Shown here: piece by piece, positions 1-9,465 of the stretch | Layout of the letters: the number at the start of each line of letters is the position of its first letter | How positions within the stretch are numbered: position 1 is the first letter of the stretch | Assembly: GCA_963808455.1 (NCBI GenBank) | Contig: CAWEHT010000310.1 | Location: forward strand, 1 to 22,352 | Direction of reading: 5' to 3' | Length of the DNA stretch: 22,352 bases | From: CAWEHT01 sp963808455 | GTDB taxonomy: Bacteria; Chloroflexota; Anaerolineae; CG2-30-64-16 | Program-made: the position numbers and the translations under genes | Notes under the pieces: model-generated | What the model was told of the DNA's origin: nothing | Databases searched by the model: none | What the model saw: only the letters and a program-made list of their open reading frames with translations

Positions 1-112
1 CTGCAAACCTACTCCGTAAGAATCTGGTAGCTGCTAAAGACCGCGAGGTGAGCTCTGTCCGCGCATCAGGAATTGCCCGTCCGGCATTCTCTTCGCCCCG
101 GCCCGTAAGGGC

Positions 113-130
113 ATTCCTATCTTTAGGAAT
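113..130. promoter_or_regulatory. Perfect inverted repeat upstream of luxR-type gene
   Basis: Two perfect 7-bp arms (ATTCCTA at 113-119, TAGGAAT at 124-130) are separated by TCTT. The repeat ends 30 bp before the ATG at 161, and a weak -10-like TATGCT follows at 132-137. Its size and position suit an operator for a dimeric HTH regulator, possibly autoregulation of the LuxR-type gene. That role is inferred from position only. Confidence 0.4.
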
Positions 131-160
131 CTATGCTAAGCTGTGCCAGGGGAGGGGGCA

Positions 161-966
161 ATGACACGGCTGAGCAAGGCTGATCTCGAGGCCATCACAG
201 TTGGCTTGCAGGACATCTATGCTGCAGAGGACCCGGACGCGTACCCGGCGCGAATGCTGGCCGAACTGCGCAAGCTTATCCCATCCGATCAAATTGGCTA
301 CAATGAGATCAATCTCGCGCGGCACCGGGCCGACGTGGTGCGCGATACGCCGGGGGCTGTGCCGCCGGCGCTGGTGGAGAGCCTTATACGCTACGCGCAT
401 CAGCACCCTCTCATCGCGCACTTTGCCAGGACCGGAGACGGTCGCGCTCGCAAGCTCTCCGACTTTCTGACCCAGAGGGAACTGCATCGCCTTGACATCT
501 ACAACGCGGTCTTTCGAGAAATGGCGGCCGAATACCAGATGGCAGTCAGCATGTCGGGGCACGGATTCGTGGTCATCGGCATCGCGTTCAGCCGGCTGCG
601 CCCCGACTTCTCTGACCGCGACCGCCTGATGCTGGACACACTGCGCCCCACCTCGTCCAGGCCTACCGCAACGCTCAGACGGTCCGGGGTCAGCGAAAAG
701 CTTTGCTGGAAATGCAAAGGCAATCAGCTGCGCCCAGCCTCGTCGAACTGGTCAACAGGTTGGGGGCCCTGAGGCTCACCTCCCGGGAAGCCGAGGTATT
801 CGGCTGCCTGTTGAAAGGCAGGTCCAACGACGAGATCGCCGAAGACTTGATCGTGACGCCCTGGACCGTGCACAAGCACCTCGAGCACATCTACCGAAAA
901 CTTGGCGTGCAATCACGCACGGCCGCCATCGCACGGGTTTTCGACACTTTACAGACGGGACGATGA
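161..966 (+). CDS. LuxR-family transcriptional regulator (frameshifted)
   Basis: Predicted cytoplasmic DNA-binding regulator of about 268 aa. The N-terminal ~160 residues look like a GAF-type sensor region, but I see no residues that define a ligand. The C-terminal ~65 residues form a LuxR/GerE helix-turn-helix with LTSREAEVFGCLLKG, SNDEIAEDL and TVHKHLEHIYRKLGV. I chose ATG 161 because GGAGGGGG (151-157) precedes it; an upstream GTG at 143 has no such site. The reading frame breaks near 646-650, where a run of four C needs a fifth to join LDTLRP to HLVQAYRNAQ; on both sides the protein reads well. The stop overlaps the start of the next gene (ATGA at 963-966), so the two are probably translationally coupled. 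No acyl-homoserine-lactone domain is recognisable. Confidence 0.8.
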
Positions 967-1643
967 TCGAACCAGAAATAGCCGCAGCGATTTACCGGCG
1001 CCTGGCCGACGCCTATGGGTATCCCACCTGGCGGGCATCCTACGCGCCCCTGGACGAGCTGGTCCAGACGATCCTCAGCCAGAACACCAGTGACACCAAT
1101 TCGGGTCGCGCTTTTGCGGCGCTCAAGGCGCGCTATCCCGACTGGCAGGCAGTCATCGAAGCGCCTGCCGAGGAGCTGGCCGAGACGATCCGCCCCGGTG
1201 GGCTGGGACGGCAAAAGGCGCCGCGCATCCAGGCCGCCTTACGTCGCATCGTGGACGAGCGCGGCCTTTTCAGCCTGGATTTCCTCAAAGAGATGCCGAC
1301 GAAGGACGCGCTGCGCTGGTTGACATCGATCCAGGGCGTGGGCCACAAGACGGCTTCCATTGTGATGCTCTTTTGCTTTGGCCGGCCGGCCTTCCCGGTC
1401 AACACGCACATCTCACGCATCACGCGCCGCCTGGGGCTCGTCGAGGCCTCCGCCAACCCCGAGAAGATCAGCGCCGCCTGGCAAGCCCTGGTGCCGCCCG
1501 ATTGGTACTACCCGCTGCATCTCAACCTGATCCGGCATGGGCGCGAGATCTGCCACACGCCGGCCCCGCATTGCCCTGAGTGCGTCCTGATCGACCTGTG
1601 CAAGTATCCGCACAAGACTCGAACTTCACCCATTCTCGCTTAG
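963..1643 (+). CDS. Endonuclease III-like HhH-GPD DNA glycosylase
   Basis: Base-excision-repair glycosylase of the endonuclease III superfamily, 226 aa, full length. Visible features are ILSQNTSD (37-44), the helix-hairpin-helix GVGHKTA (125-131) with the family's catalytic lysine K129, and a C-terminal 4Fe-4S loop C197-x6-C204-x2-C207-x5-C213. The catalytic Asp expected 18 residues after the lysine (V-D-T-H in the family) is Asn147 here (codon AAC at 1401-1403), which family knowledge says should strongly impair glycosylase/lyase chemistry. Everything else looks functional. The gene overlaps the stop of the LuxR-type regulator by 4 bp, suggesting co-expression. Similarity is to the SQNTSD subgroup rather than to E. 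coli Nth itself, so no symbol is assigned. Confidence 0.9.
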   Translation: MIEPEIAAAIYRRLADAYGYPTWRASYAPLDELVQTILSQNTSDTNSGRAFAALKARYPDWQAVIEAPAEELAETIRPGGLGRQKAPRIQAALRRIVDERGLFSLDFLKEMPTKDALRWLTSIQGVGHKTASIVMLFCFGRPAFPVNTHISRITRRLGLVEASANPEKISAAWQALVPPDWYYPLHLNLIRHGREICHTPAPHCPECVLIDLCKYPHKTRTSPILA

Positions 1644-1649
1644 AGAATG
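1631..1649. repeat. Small hairpin over the glycosylase stop codon
   Basis: CATTCTC (1631-1637) and GAGAATG (1643-1649) form a perfect 7-bp stem with a 5-nt loop. It overlaps the TAG stop of the glycosylase gene. No T-run follows, so it is at best a weak transcription terminator between this gene and the aldehyde dehydrogenase. Confidence 0.35.
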
Positions 1650-1679
1650 GCTTGCGCGTCACGTTCATCATAATGTAGA

Positions 1680-3177
<1,498 letters not shown>

Positions 3178-3183
3178 ACAAGT

Positions 3184-3432
3184 ATGGAAGAGAACTCCAC
3201 CTCAACGCCCCCGGTTGTGACCGTCACGCCCGAGAGACAGTACGTCAAGCTCTGCCAGGTCACCATCCATGCCGATGAGGAGATCGAAAAGGTGAACCAG
3301 GCGCTGACGGAGGGTTGGCGGCTCATCAGCGTCGGCTATCGGCCCGATGCGACCATCTTCGTGCTGGGCCAGTTTGAAGAGAAGGCAAAGCGGCGCGGCA
3401 GCTTCAGTTTCCTGCACAGCGACGAAGAATGA
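3184..3432 (+). CDS. Small conserved-looking protein, DUF4177-like
   Basis: Cytoplasmic protein of 82 aa with no signal peptide or membrane segment. After a Ser/Thr/Pro-rich N terminus, the core (residues about 20-65) has the pattern VKLCQVTIHADEE, EKVNQALTEGWRLISV and ATIFVLGQ. This resembles the DUF4177 pattern, in which a beta strand is followed by a helix ending in 'EGWxL' and another strand. The similarity is judged by eye and the function is unknown. It starts 6 bp after the aldehyde dehydrogenase stop and ends 82 bp before nuoB, in the position where nuoA often sits, but it is not NuoA because it has no transmembrane helices. Confidence 0.65.
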   Translation: MEENSTSTPPVVTVTPERQYVKLCQVTIHADEEIEKVNQALTEGWRLISVGYRPDATIFVLGQFEEKAKRRGSFSFLHSDEE

Positions 3433-3514
3433 CCGAAAACTTTCAGTCGGACTTACAGATGACTGCAAACCTCCAGCTGAACTCGCGAAGGATCAGACGC
3501 CCGGGGGTGATGTC

Positions 3515-4510
3515 ATGAGCGATATGCCCGCCGGCACCCCCCAGCCCGCCGAGATCCCTCCCGAGCTGAAGCAAAACGTCTTCATGACGACGCTGGACAA
3601 CGTCTACAATTGGGGACGGGCGCGCTCGATGTGGCCCATGATGTTCGGGCTGGCGTGCTGTGCCATCGAGATGATCGCCGTGCAGGCCGCCCGCTTCGAC
3701 CTGAGCCGCTTTGGCATGGAGATCATGCGTGCTTCGCCGCGCCAGGCCGACCTGATGATCGTTTCCGGCACGGTGACCAAGAAGATGGTCCCCAACATCG
3801 TCCGCCTCTACAACCAGATGCCCGAGCCGAAATACGTGCTGGCGATGGGTGCCTGCGCCACGTCAGGCGGGCCGTTCAAAGAGGGCTATAACGTCGTCTC
3901 AGGCATCGACAAGTACATCCCGGTTGACGTCTATGTGCCCGGTTGCCCGCCCACGCCCGAGGCCCTGCTCTATGGGCTGCTCAAGGTGCACGAGAAGGTC
4001 TTCAAGGAATCGATCCGCACGGCGCCCTGGTACAAGAAAGGCGGGCAGGATGAAGGCATCACGGTGCCGGTCCTGGGCCCTGACATCTACAGCCCTCAGC
4101 AAGTGGACCTGCTGAAGGCCGCTGCGGCAAAGGCGAAAGAAGCCGCGGAGGCCAGGGCCAGGCAGGGCGCGGCTACCGCACCGGCCGGAGGCACGCCGCA
4201 GGGTCCGACCGGCCCTGCGCCCGCGGCCGGCACACGGCCCAGCCCCGAGGAATTGGAGCGGCGCCGGGCCGAGGCGCGCACACGCAAGGCGGCCCAGGAA
4301 GCGGCCCCGAGCGGCGCGGCGCCACTGCCTCCCCCCGCGCCGGCCGCGCCCGCCCTTGCCGGGCGCCTGAGCCCTGAAGAGCTCGATCGGCGCCGGGCCG
4401 AGGCGCGCGCACGCAAGGCGGCCCAGGCAGCCGGTGGCGCCGGGCCGGCGCCAGCTGCCTCGAGCCAGGAGCCCTCTGCCGGCGGGCAGGCCGGGAAGGA
4501 AGCAGAATGA
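3515..4510 (+). CDS. nuoB: NADH-quinone oxidoreductase subunit B with repeat tail
   Basis: Subunit B of complex I, which carries the N2 [4Fe-4S] cluster that passes electrons to quinone. The four N2 ligands are visible: the C48-C49 pair in LACCAIEM, C114 in MGACATSGG, and C144 in VPGCPPTPE. I chose ATG 3515 because a G-rich ribosome-binding site (3503-3507) precedes it; the frame stays open further upstream but lacks family similarity. The core ends near residue 190. An Ala/Pro-rich tail of roughly 140 residues follows, making the protein 331 aa against a usual 160-190. The tail holds two copies of a charged helix-like motif (residues 241-261 and 284-304) that occurs again in NuoI. The stop overlaps the nuoCD start (ATGA at 4507-4510), indicating translational coupling. 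Confidence 0.95.
   Translation: MSDMPAGTPQPAEIPPELKQNVFMTTLDNVYNWGRARSMWPMMFGLACCAIEMIAVQAARFDLSRFGMEIMRASPRQADLMIVSGTVTKKMVPNIVRLYNQMPEPKYVLAMGACATSGGPFKEGYNVVSGIDKYIPVDVYVPGCPPTPEALLYGLLKVHEKVFKESIRTAPWYKKGGQDEGITVPVLGPDIYSPQQVDLLKAAAAKAKEAAEARARQGAATAPAGGTPQGPTGPAPAAGTRPSPEELERRRAEARTRKAAQEAAPSGAAPLPPPAPAAPALAGRLSPEELDRRRAEARARKAAQAAGGAGPAPAASSQEPSAGGQAGKEAE
4235..4297 (+). repeat. Tail repeat copy 1, in nuoB
   Basis: Encodes a 21-residue unit (core SPEELERRRAEARTRKAAQ) in the NuoB tail. Its first 26 nucleotides are identical to those of the copy in nuoI at 7080. Confidence 0.85.
4364..4426 (+). repeat. Tail repeat copy 2, in nuoB
   Basis: Second unit in NuoB, 66 bp after the first (core SPEELDRRRAEARARKAAQ). 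It differs from copy 1 mainly at P to L, E to D and T to A, with Ala/Pro-rich sequence between the copies. Confidence 0.85.
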
Positions 4511-6290
4511 GCGACGCGAGCGGCCCCGGCGCGGAGCCCAAGCTGGCCCAGGCACCTCAGGACCCGGAGGCGTTCGAGCACGTGTTGAATGACGCCGTGC
4601 CAGGCGCCATCCTGGAAGCCCATCGCGATGGGCTGGTCGTCGCGCCCGATAAGCTGTTGGCCCTGGCGCACCACCTGCATGATCTGGAAGGCTACGATTA
4701 CCTTTCGATGGTCACCAGCGTGGACTACCCCTCGCGTTTCGAAGTGCTCTATTATCTCTACGGGGCCGGCCGCTTGCGTCCCGAGCTCATCCTGAAAGTG
4801 CGCTTGCCGGACAAAGCGAGCCCGGCCCTGCCATCGGTGACCCAGGTATGGCCCGGAGCCGATTTTCAGGAGCGGGAAATATACGACCTGATGGGGATCC
4901 GCTTCGACGGCCATCCCAATCTCCGCCGTATCCTGCTGTGGGAAGGTTTTCAGGGCTACCCCCTGCGCAAGGACTGGCGCGAGCCGTACTACGAGGAAGA
5001 GGTCAAGCCTTTCCGCAGCCGGCACCCTGAGGGGCGCCACAACTGGGCCGAAGACCGCGTGCCGTGGCATGACAACGTGCAATACCCGGAAGCCTGGGAC
5101 CCTGAGCTGTGGTCGAGCCCTGAGGTGCAGTACCGGCGCATCATGGGCGTGGACGATCCCAGCCGGGATGGCACCGCGGGCGAGATCAAGACCGATCGCA
5201 TCCTTGTCAATTTCGGCCCCCAGCACCCGAGCACGCACGGCGTATTCCGCATGATCTGCGCCGTCGAGGGCGAGAAGATCGTCGGGCTGGAGCCCGAGAT
5301 GGGCTACCTGCACCGCAACCACGAAAAGATCGCCGAGCGCAACACGTGGTTGATGAACATCCCTTTCACCGACCGGCTCGATTACATCGCCTCGATGTCC
5401 AATAACCTGAGCTACGTGCTGACCGTCGAGAAGCTGATGGGCATCCAGGTTCCGGAACGCGCTGACTATATCCGGGTGATTATGGCGGAATTGACGCGCA
5501 TCGTGAGCCACTTCATCGCCATCGGCTTCCTGTTCAATGACCTGGGCGCTTACTTCACGCCCGCGCTCTATGGCATGCGCGAGCGAGAATTCATCCTCGA
5601 CCTGTTCGAAGCCGCTTCCGGCTCGCGCATGATGTGCAATTACATGCGCTTCGGGGGCATCGCGAACGATCTGCCGGAGGGCTGGGCCGAGCGAGCCCGC
5701 GACCTCGTGTGGAATCGTCTGCCACGGGCCATGGATGAGTTCGACAGTCTGCTCACCGGAAACGAGATCTTCACCACGCGCACCAGGGGCCTGGGCAGGC
5801 TTTCGGCGCGAGAGGCCATCGCCTACAGCATGGCCGGCCCGATGCTGCCGCGCTTCGGGCGTCCCTTACGACGTGCGCCGGGCGCAGCCCTACTCCATTT
5901 ACAATCGCTTCGACTTCGACGTCATCACCCAGCCCGAGGGCGACGTGTACCGCGCGGTTCATGGTCCGCATGCGCGAGATCAGGGAGAGCATCCGGATCC
6001 TCAAGCAGGCGCTTGACGGGCTGCCCGCAGGGCCGACCCTGCCGGGCAAGAAGAATTACCAGATGAAGGTGCCGGCCGGCACGGCTTACTCGCGCGTGGA
6101 GGGGCCCAAGGGCGAACTGGGCTTTTTCGTCGTCAGCGATGGCAAGCCTAACCCTTATCGCTATCACGTGCGGGCACCGACCTTCATCAACCTGACCAGC
6201 CTGGAGAAAATGTGCCTGGGCACCAAGATCGCGGACACGATCGTGATTTTCGGGGCAGTGGATATCGTGCTGGGTGAAGTTGACCGGTGA
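4507..6290 (+). CDS. nuoCD: Fused NADH-quinone oxidoreductase subunit C/D (frameshifted)
   Basis: Fusion of the 30-kDa (C) and 49-kDa (D) complex I subunits, about 593 aa. The two domains form the link between the Fe-S chain and the quinone pocket. The NuoC part (residues ~20-195) shows FQEREIYDLMGIRFDGHPNLRR and GYPLRKDWREP. After a linker of about 35 residues, the NuoD part starts near TDRILVNFGPQHPSTHG, with EPEMGYLHRNHEKIAE and the C-terminal segment ending GAVDIVLGEVDR. Two extra C residues break the frame: near 5848 (GPML then RASGVPYDVRRAQPYS) and near 5951 (GDVY then ARFMVRMREIRES). Removing both restores one continuous protein, which argues for sequence error. The start overlaps the nuoB stop; nuoI follows after about 115 bp. 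Confidence 0.92.
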
Positions 6291-6391
6291 GGGTTCAGAG
6301 CACTAACTCCCCTGCGGGTGGCTGACGCGACGCTAAGGCCGCGAAGCGCACGAGGCGTAATGAACGCCAACACGAGCGATCCGAAGCCCTT

Positions 6392-6398
6392 GGAGGAG
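6392..6398 (+). promoter_or_regulatory. Ribosome-binding site that sets the nuoI start
   Basis: GGAGGAG lies 6 bp before ATG 6405. It favours 6405 over the in-frame ATG at 6360 and GTG at 6318, which lack an equally good site. Confidence 0.7.
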
Positions 6399-6404
6399 AA
6401 GGGA

Positions 6405-7187
6405 ATGTTTGGAATCGGGGTGGCCAAGGGGCTGGCGGTGACCTTGCGGGAGTTCGTCGAGACCTATATCGACGACATCCGGAGGATACCCAGCCGTTAC
6501 GCGGGCGGGCGCAAGGAGATCAATCAGACGGCAGCGATGTCGGAGCAGAGCGGGTTGTTCACGATCCAATACCCGGAAGAGCATCGCAAGCTGCCCGAAC
6601 GCTTTCGCTACTTCCCCATGCTGATTTTCGATGCCGATACCGGCGAGGACCGCTGCACGGCCTGCGGCATCTGCGCCAAGGTCTGCCCGCCCCAATGCAT
6701 CTGGATCGTGCGCGACCGGGATGCCAACGGCAAGCCCCTGACCAAGCCCGCGGAATTTACGATCGATGCCACGATCTGCATGGGCTGCGGGCTGTGTGCC
6801 GAGTATTGCCCGTTCGATGCCATCAAGATGAACCATGAGTTCGAGATCGCGGCGTATCAGCGCATGCCCGAGCTGATCCTGGAGCAGGAAGACCTGAAGG
6901 TGCCCACGGTGTATTACGCCGGGCTGTATCCGACGGCCTGGGCCGAGGAAGAGGCCGAGCGCGCGGCAAAGGCCAGGGAGAAGGAAGCCAGGGCAGCCGC
7001 GCCTGCCAAACCGGCCGCGCCCGCCTCTGCTGCCGCGCCGGCTCAGGCTGCCGCGCCTGCCGGCCCAGCGCCCGGCGGCCGGCCCAGCCCCGAGGAATTG
7101 GAGCGCCGCCGCGCCGAGGCCCGCGCCCGCAAGGCCGCCCAGCAGGCCGGTCAGAACGACGAAGGGCCCAAAGCGGGCGACGCATAG
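6405..7187 (+). CDS. nuoI: NADH-quinone oxidoreductase subunit I with repeat tail
   Basis: Complex I subunit I, a peripheral-arm protein with two [4Fe-4S] clusters (N6a, N6b) that passes electrons toward NuoB. Two complete ferredoxin motifs are visible: C84-x2-C87-x2-C90-x3-C94-P and C125-x2-C128-x2-C131-x3-C135-P. The start at 6405 gives the family-like N terminus MFGIGVAKGLAVTLREFVE and has a strong ribosome-binding site. The conserved core ends near residue 180. A charged, Ala/Pro-rich tail of about 80 residues brings the length to 260 aa against a usual 150-180. It contains one copy of the repeat also found twice in NuoB (residues 226-246). The gene is last in the block; a strong hairpin lies about 85 bp after the stop. 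Confidence 0.94.
   Translation: MFGIGVAKGLAVTLREFVETYIDDIRRIPSRYAGGRKEINQTAAMSEQSGLFTIQYPEEHRKLPERFRYFPMLIFDADTGEDRCTACGICAKVCPPQCIWIVRDRDANGKPLTKPAEFTIDATICMGCGLCAEYCPFDAIKMNHEFEIAAYQRMPELILEQEDLKVPTVYYAGLYPTAWAEEEAERAAKAREKEARAAAPAKPAAPASAAAPAQAAAPAGPAPGGRPSPEELERRRAEARARKAAQQAGQNDEGPKAGDA
7080..7142 (+). repeat. Tail repeat copy 3, in nuoI
   Basis: Encodes the unit with core SPEELERRRAEARARKAAQ near the NuoI C terminus. It differs from nuoB copy 1 at one residue (A for T) and shares an identical 26-nt opening segment with it. Confidence 0.85.
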
Positions 7188-7273
7188 GCTTTGGGGACAC
7201 GAAGCCACGGAGGCCGAAGAGAACGCGAAGCCGCCGCTGGCTTCACGCATAGATCATACGAGCGCAAAGAACG

Positions 7274-7310
7274 CGACGGGCGTGGCAGCCAACCCGTGCC
7301 ACGCCCGTCG
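7274..7310. terminator. Strong bidirectional-type hairpin after nuoI
   Basis: A perfect 14-bp GC-rich stem (arms 7274-7287 and 7297-7310) has a 9-nt loop and is followed on the plus strand by TTTGCTT. It lies between the convergent nuoI block and the minus-strand toxin gene, so it could end transcription from both sides. The T-tract is short. Confidence 0.7.
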
Positions 7311-7332
7311 TTTGCTTGGCTGGCCGCGCACC

Positions 7333-7824
7333 CTACAACTCCCCCACACGCTGCAGGACCTCATTGTAAAGAGCCTGGCTCATACGGAACGGCAGCTCAC
7401 GCAGTCGGTCGAGCAATGGCCGTATGGGATCCGCCAGTTTGCGTTCGTGAGCCTCAATCAGAATACCAAGGGTCCCAATGATTCTCAAACCGCTTTGCAT
7501 CGCTCGCCGACGCCCACGTCGCTCGTCCATCAACAGCACGTCGGCACTCAGCTCGTGAGCCAGGACGATAGCCTCGCTTTCCCCCAGATCTAATTGGTCC
7601 AGAAGCAGCTCGATCGCGAGGGAATTCGTAACGGGATTGATCGCCAGCCAGTTTGCCGACTTGAGCTCATCCGCGCCGGCCGCAACGACGTTGTAAGTTG
7701 CCTCTCGGTGCACCGCCGGCGGGATGTGAACCACGCCAAAAAGCGCGGGAAACAGGTCAAGCCTTCCCAGCCAGGCCAGCGCGATCAGAGGCGTCGTATC
7801 CGAAACGGTTACCGGCCGCGCCAT
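7333..7824 (-). CDS. DUF3368 PIN-like toxin of a type II TA pair
   Basis: Protein of 163 aa resembling the DUF3368 family, PIN-fold predicted nucleases found with UPF0175 antitoxins. Visible PIN-type acidic positions are D9 in VSDTTPLIAL, E82/E84 in LGESEAIVLA, and D100 in LLMDERRGRR. The expected role is RNA cleavage that is blocked by the partner protein; this is a family inference. The ATG at 7824 lies inside the 3' end of the antitoxin gene (16-bp overlap), the usual coupled arrangement. No frame defects are seen. Confidence 0.82.
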   Translation of the reverse strand: MARPVTVSDTTPLIALAWLGRLDLFPALFGVVHIPPAVHREATYNVVAAGADELKSANWLAINPVTNSLAIELLLDQLDLGESEAIVLAHELSADVLLMDERRGRRRAMQSGLRIIGTLGILIEAHERKLADPIRPLLDRLRELPFRMSQALYNEVLQRVGEL

Positions 7825-8093
7825 TGGGCCAACGCCGAAAACTCATCGTCCAGTTCAGCTGAGGTATAGTCCAGGTACGAAATGCCTTCTTCCGCCAGCA
7901 TTCGAATGAAAGCTAGCCGGTCAACGCCGAGCAGCCGCGCGGCCTTGCCCGACGAGATCCTGTCTCTCCTGTACAGGGAGACCACAAATGCTCGCAGCAG
8001 GGCGAGCCCCGCCCCCTTGAGAGTCACTCCGTTATCGAGCAGCAATGCCTGTGGGAGCGTGACTTGCACGGTCACTTCGGATGAAGCGTCCAT
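7809..8093 (-). CDS. UPF0175 family antitoxin
   Basis: Protein of 94 aa matching the UPF0175 pattern: an N-terminal strand (TVQVTLPQALL), a central helix pair (LRAFVVSLYRRDRISSGKAARLLGVDRLAFIRML) and the family-typical GISYLDYTSAELDDE near the C terminus. The SGKAARLLGV segment looks like a helix-turn-helix, so it may also repress its own operon. ATG 8093 is preceded by GGAGGG at 9-bp spacing. It lies directly upstream of the DUF3368 toxin gene and overlaps it, forming an antitoxin-first module. Confidence 0.82.
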   Translation of the reverse strand: MDASSEVTVQVTLPQALLLDNGVTLKGAGLALLRAFVVSLYRRDRISSGKAARLLGVDRLAFIRMLAEEGISYLDYTSAELDDEFSALAQWRGR

Positions 8094-8239
8094 CAGTACT
8101 TTCCCTCCGGCCGCAACGAGACTCTAAGGTCGGCGCACAGCGCCTGTCCATGCGCGATTATTGCATAGTCATTGCGCGTCTAATGTAAGATGACTTGAAA
8201 TCACAGTTGGGTCGCGTCGCACCCTCCAGGCCGCGGCCC

Positions 8240-9166
8240 TCACGGCCCGCCGAGAACGCGCCGCAGTTGCTCGTATTGTTCGGGCGTGATCTCGCCGGCC
8301 GCCAGGCGGCGCTGCAGGATTTGCAAGGCCTGGCTGTCCGCGGGCGGCGTGACAGGCGCGGCCGGTTGGGGGGGGGCCGCTTGCGGGGCCGCGAGGCCTC
8401 GCCCGTTGACCAGCGGCGTCCCACCCTGGCGCCGCTGCGTCTGGTCGGTCACCATCCGCACGAATTCCTCGCCGGCCTGCTTCTGGATATTGGGAAAGGC
8501 CATGTCGTCGCCCTGAAAGCGCTCCTTCATCGAGATCCTCGAGAAGAACAGGCCGCTCTCGATGCGCACGTTGGCAATATCCACGTAGTTGTAGTCCTCG
8601 ATATTGAAGGCGAGGCCGAGCTTCGTCGGGCGGTACACGATCAGGCGCTGATCGGTGGCCACGAGCGTGTGAGGGGTGATCGGGTGTTTCAGGCGGGTCT
8701 GTTGCACTCGCCACAGCGGCGTTTCATTGGCGTGCAGATAGGCGCGAAGCGGGCCCGGGAGGTCGATGCGCGGGGGCATCGGCCCTGCCACGGCGCTGAT
8801 CAGAAGGAACCACAGGAAACCGATGACGAAGGGGATCACCAGCAGCGGGTACTCGACGAAGACGAAAGGCGCGTTCAGCCGTCCTGCCAGCATGCTGGCG
8901 GCGACGACGAGCACATAAGTGATCGGGAAGATGATGGCTACAGCCGCCGTATGCAGGAAACGCGTCCCCCAGAAGCCACCGGGCAGCAGGAAGAAGATGA
9001 TCAGCTCGCCGGCGATCCCGACCAGCAGCATCACCCCTGCCAGGATGGCCTGCTGCAAGGTGAAAGAGCCACCCAGCTCACCTGCCAGAAGCGGCCTGCC
9101 CGCGGCCAGCAGCACGCTGAGGCCCAGGAAGACCGCTGCCAATAGAGCGCGCAACAACGTTCTCAT
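8240..9166 (-). CDS. Membrane protein with PH-like and SHOCT domains
   Basis: Predicted inner-membrane protein of 308 aa. About four hydrophobic segments occupy residues 1-125 (the first starts MRTLLRALLAAVFLGLSV). Next is a bacterial PH-like domain (about 135-235) with the pattern HTLVATDQRLIVYRP and YVDIANVRIESGLFFSRI. A Gln/Pro-rich linker leads to a C-terminal SHOCT motif (LQRRLAAGEITPEQYEQLRRVL). PH and SHOCT modules in bacteria are usually membrane-associated or oligomerisation domains; a specific function is not known. I chose ATG 9166 because the hydrophobic N terminus begins there; the open frame extends to 9319 without family character. It is divergent from the UPF0173 gene and appears monocistronic. 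Confidence 0.75.
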   Translation of the reverse strand: MRTLLRALLAAVFLGLSVLLAAGRPLLAGELGGSFTLQQAILAGVMLLVGIAGELIIFFLLPGGFWGTRFLHTAAVAIIFPITYVLVVAASMLAGRLNAPFVFVEYPLLVIPFVIGFLWFLLISAVAGPMPPRIDLPGPLRAYLHANETPLWRVQQTRLKHPITPHTLVATDQRLIVYRPTKLGLAFNIEDYNYVDIANVRIESGLFFSRISMKERFQGDDMAFPNIQKQAGEEFVRMVTDQTQRRQGGTPLVNGRGLAAPQAAPPQPAAPVTPPADSQALQILQRRLAAGEITPEQYEQLRRVLGGP

Positions 9167-9352
9167 GGGTTGGAACTCCGCTCGTGTCTCAGTCAAGGCC
9201 GCCTGCTTAGAGCATGGATCGCCGATCCTGCCGGCAAGCGAAGATGGTGCCAGGGAAGGCTGCGACCCGGCGACTTGCGCAGCACTTTGCAATATCGCGC
9301 CGCTGTCGTCATTAGTCAACTGTCGATCATCCGGCTTTCATCAGAGCAAAAG

Positions 9353-9382
9353 TTGCATTGCGGCCATCGGGTGCGCCATAAT
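9353..9382 (+). promoter_or_regulatory. Candidate sigma70 promoter of the five-gene set
   Basis: TTGCAT (9353-9358), an 18-bp spacer and CATAAT (9377-9382) lie 84 bp before ATG 9466. The surrounding 299-bp divergent gap (9167-9465) shows no coding pattern or other structure I can support. It would drive the UPF0173-DUF1858-FAD-Mrp genes. Confidence 0.4.
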
Positions 9383-9465
9383 GCATTTCGAGCCACGAAT
9401 CATCTCGAGCGGTGGCTGAACTCTCGGTTGATCCTGGGCGCTTGGCTGAACTGGAGGTGCTCGAA

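Noticed and set aside
4235..4426. nuoB tail repeats as a CRISPR or tandem DNA repeat array
   Set aside because: Only two units, in frame with coding sequence and with protein-level conservation; spacing and sequence do not fit CRISPR.
4096..5511. Long minus-strand open frame (471 codons) opposite nuoB-nuoCD
   Set aside because: It lies fully antisense to recognised complex I genes, shows no domain, and is explained by high GC and codon bias of the sense genes.
5840..5960. Programmed +1 frameshifting in nuoD and other genes
   Set aside because: The break contexts differ from gene to gene, with no common slippery codon, stop codon or structure; random indel error explains them better.
8195..9145. 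Plus-strand open frame of 316 codons opposite the PH/SHOCT gene
   Set aside because: Composition is Gln/Arg/His-rich with no family pattern, while the minus strand encodes recognisable membrane helices, PH-like and SHOCT domains.
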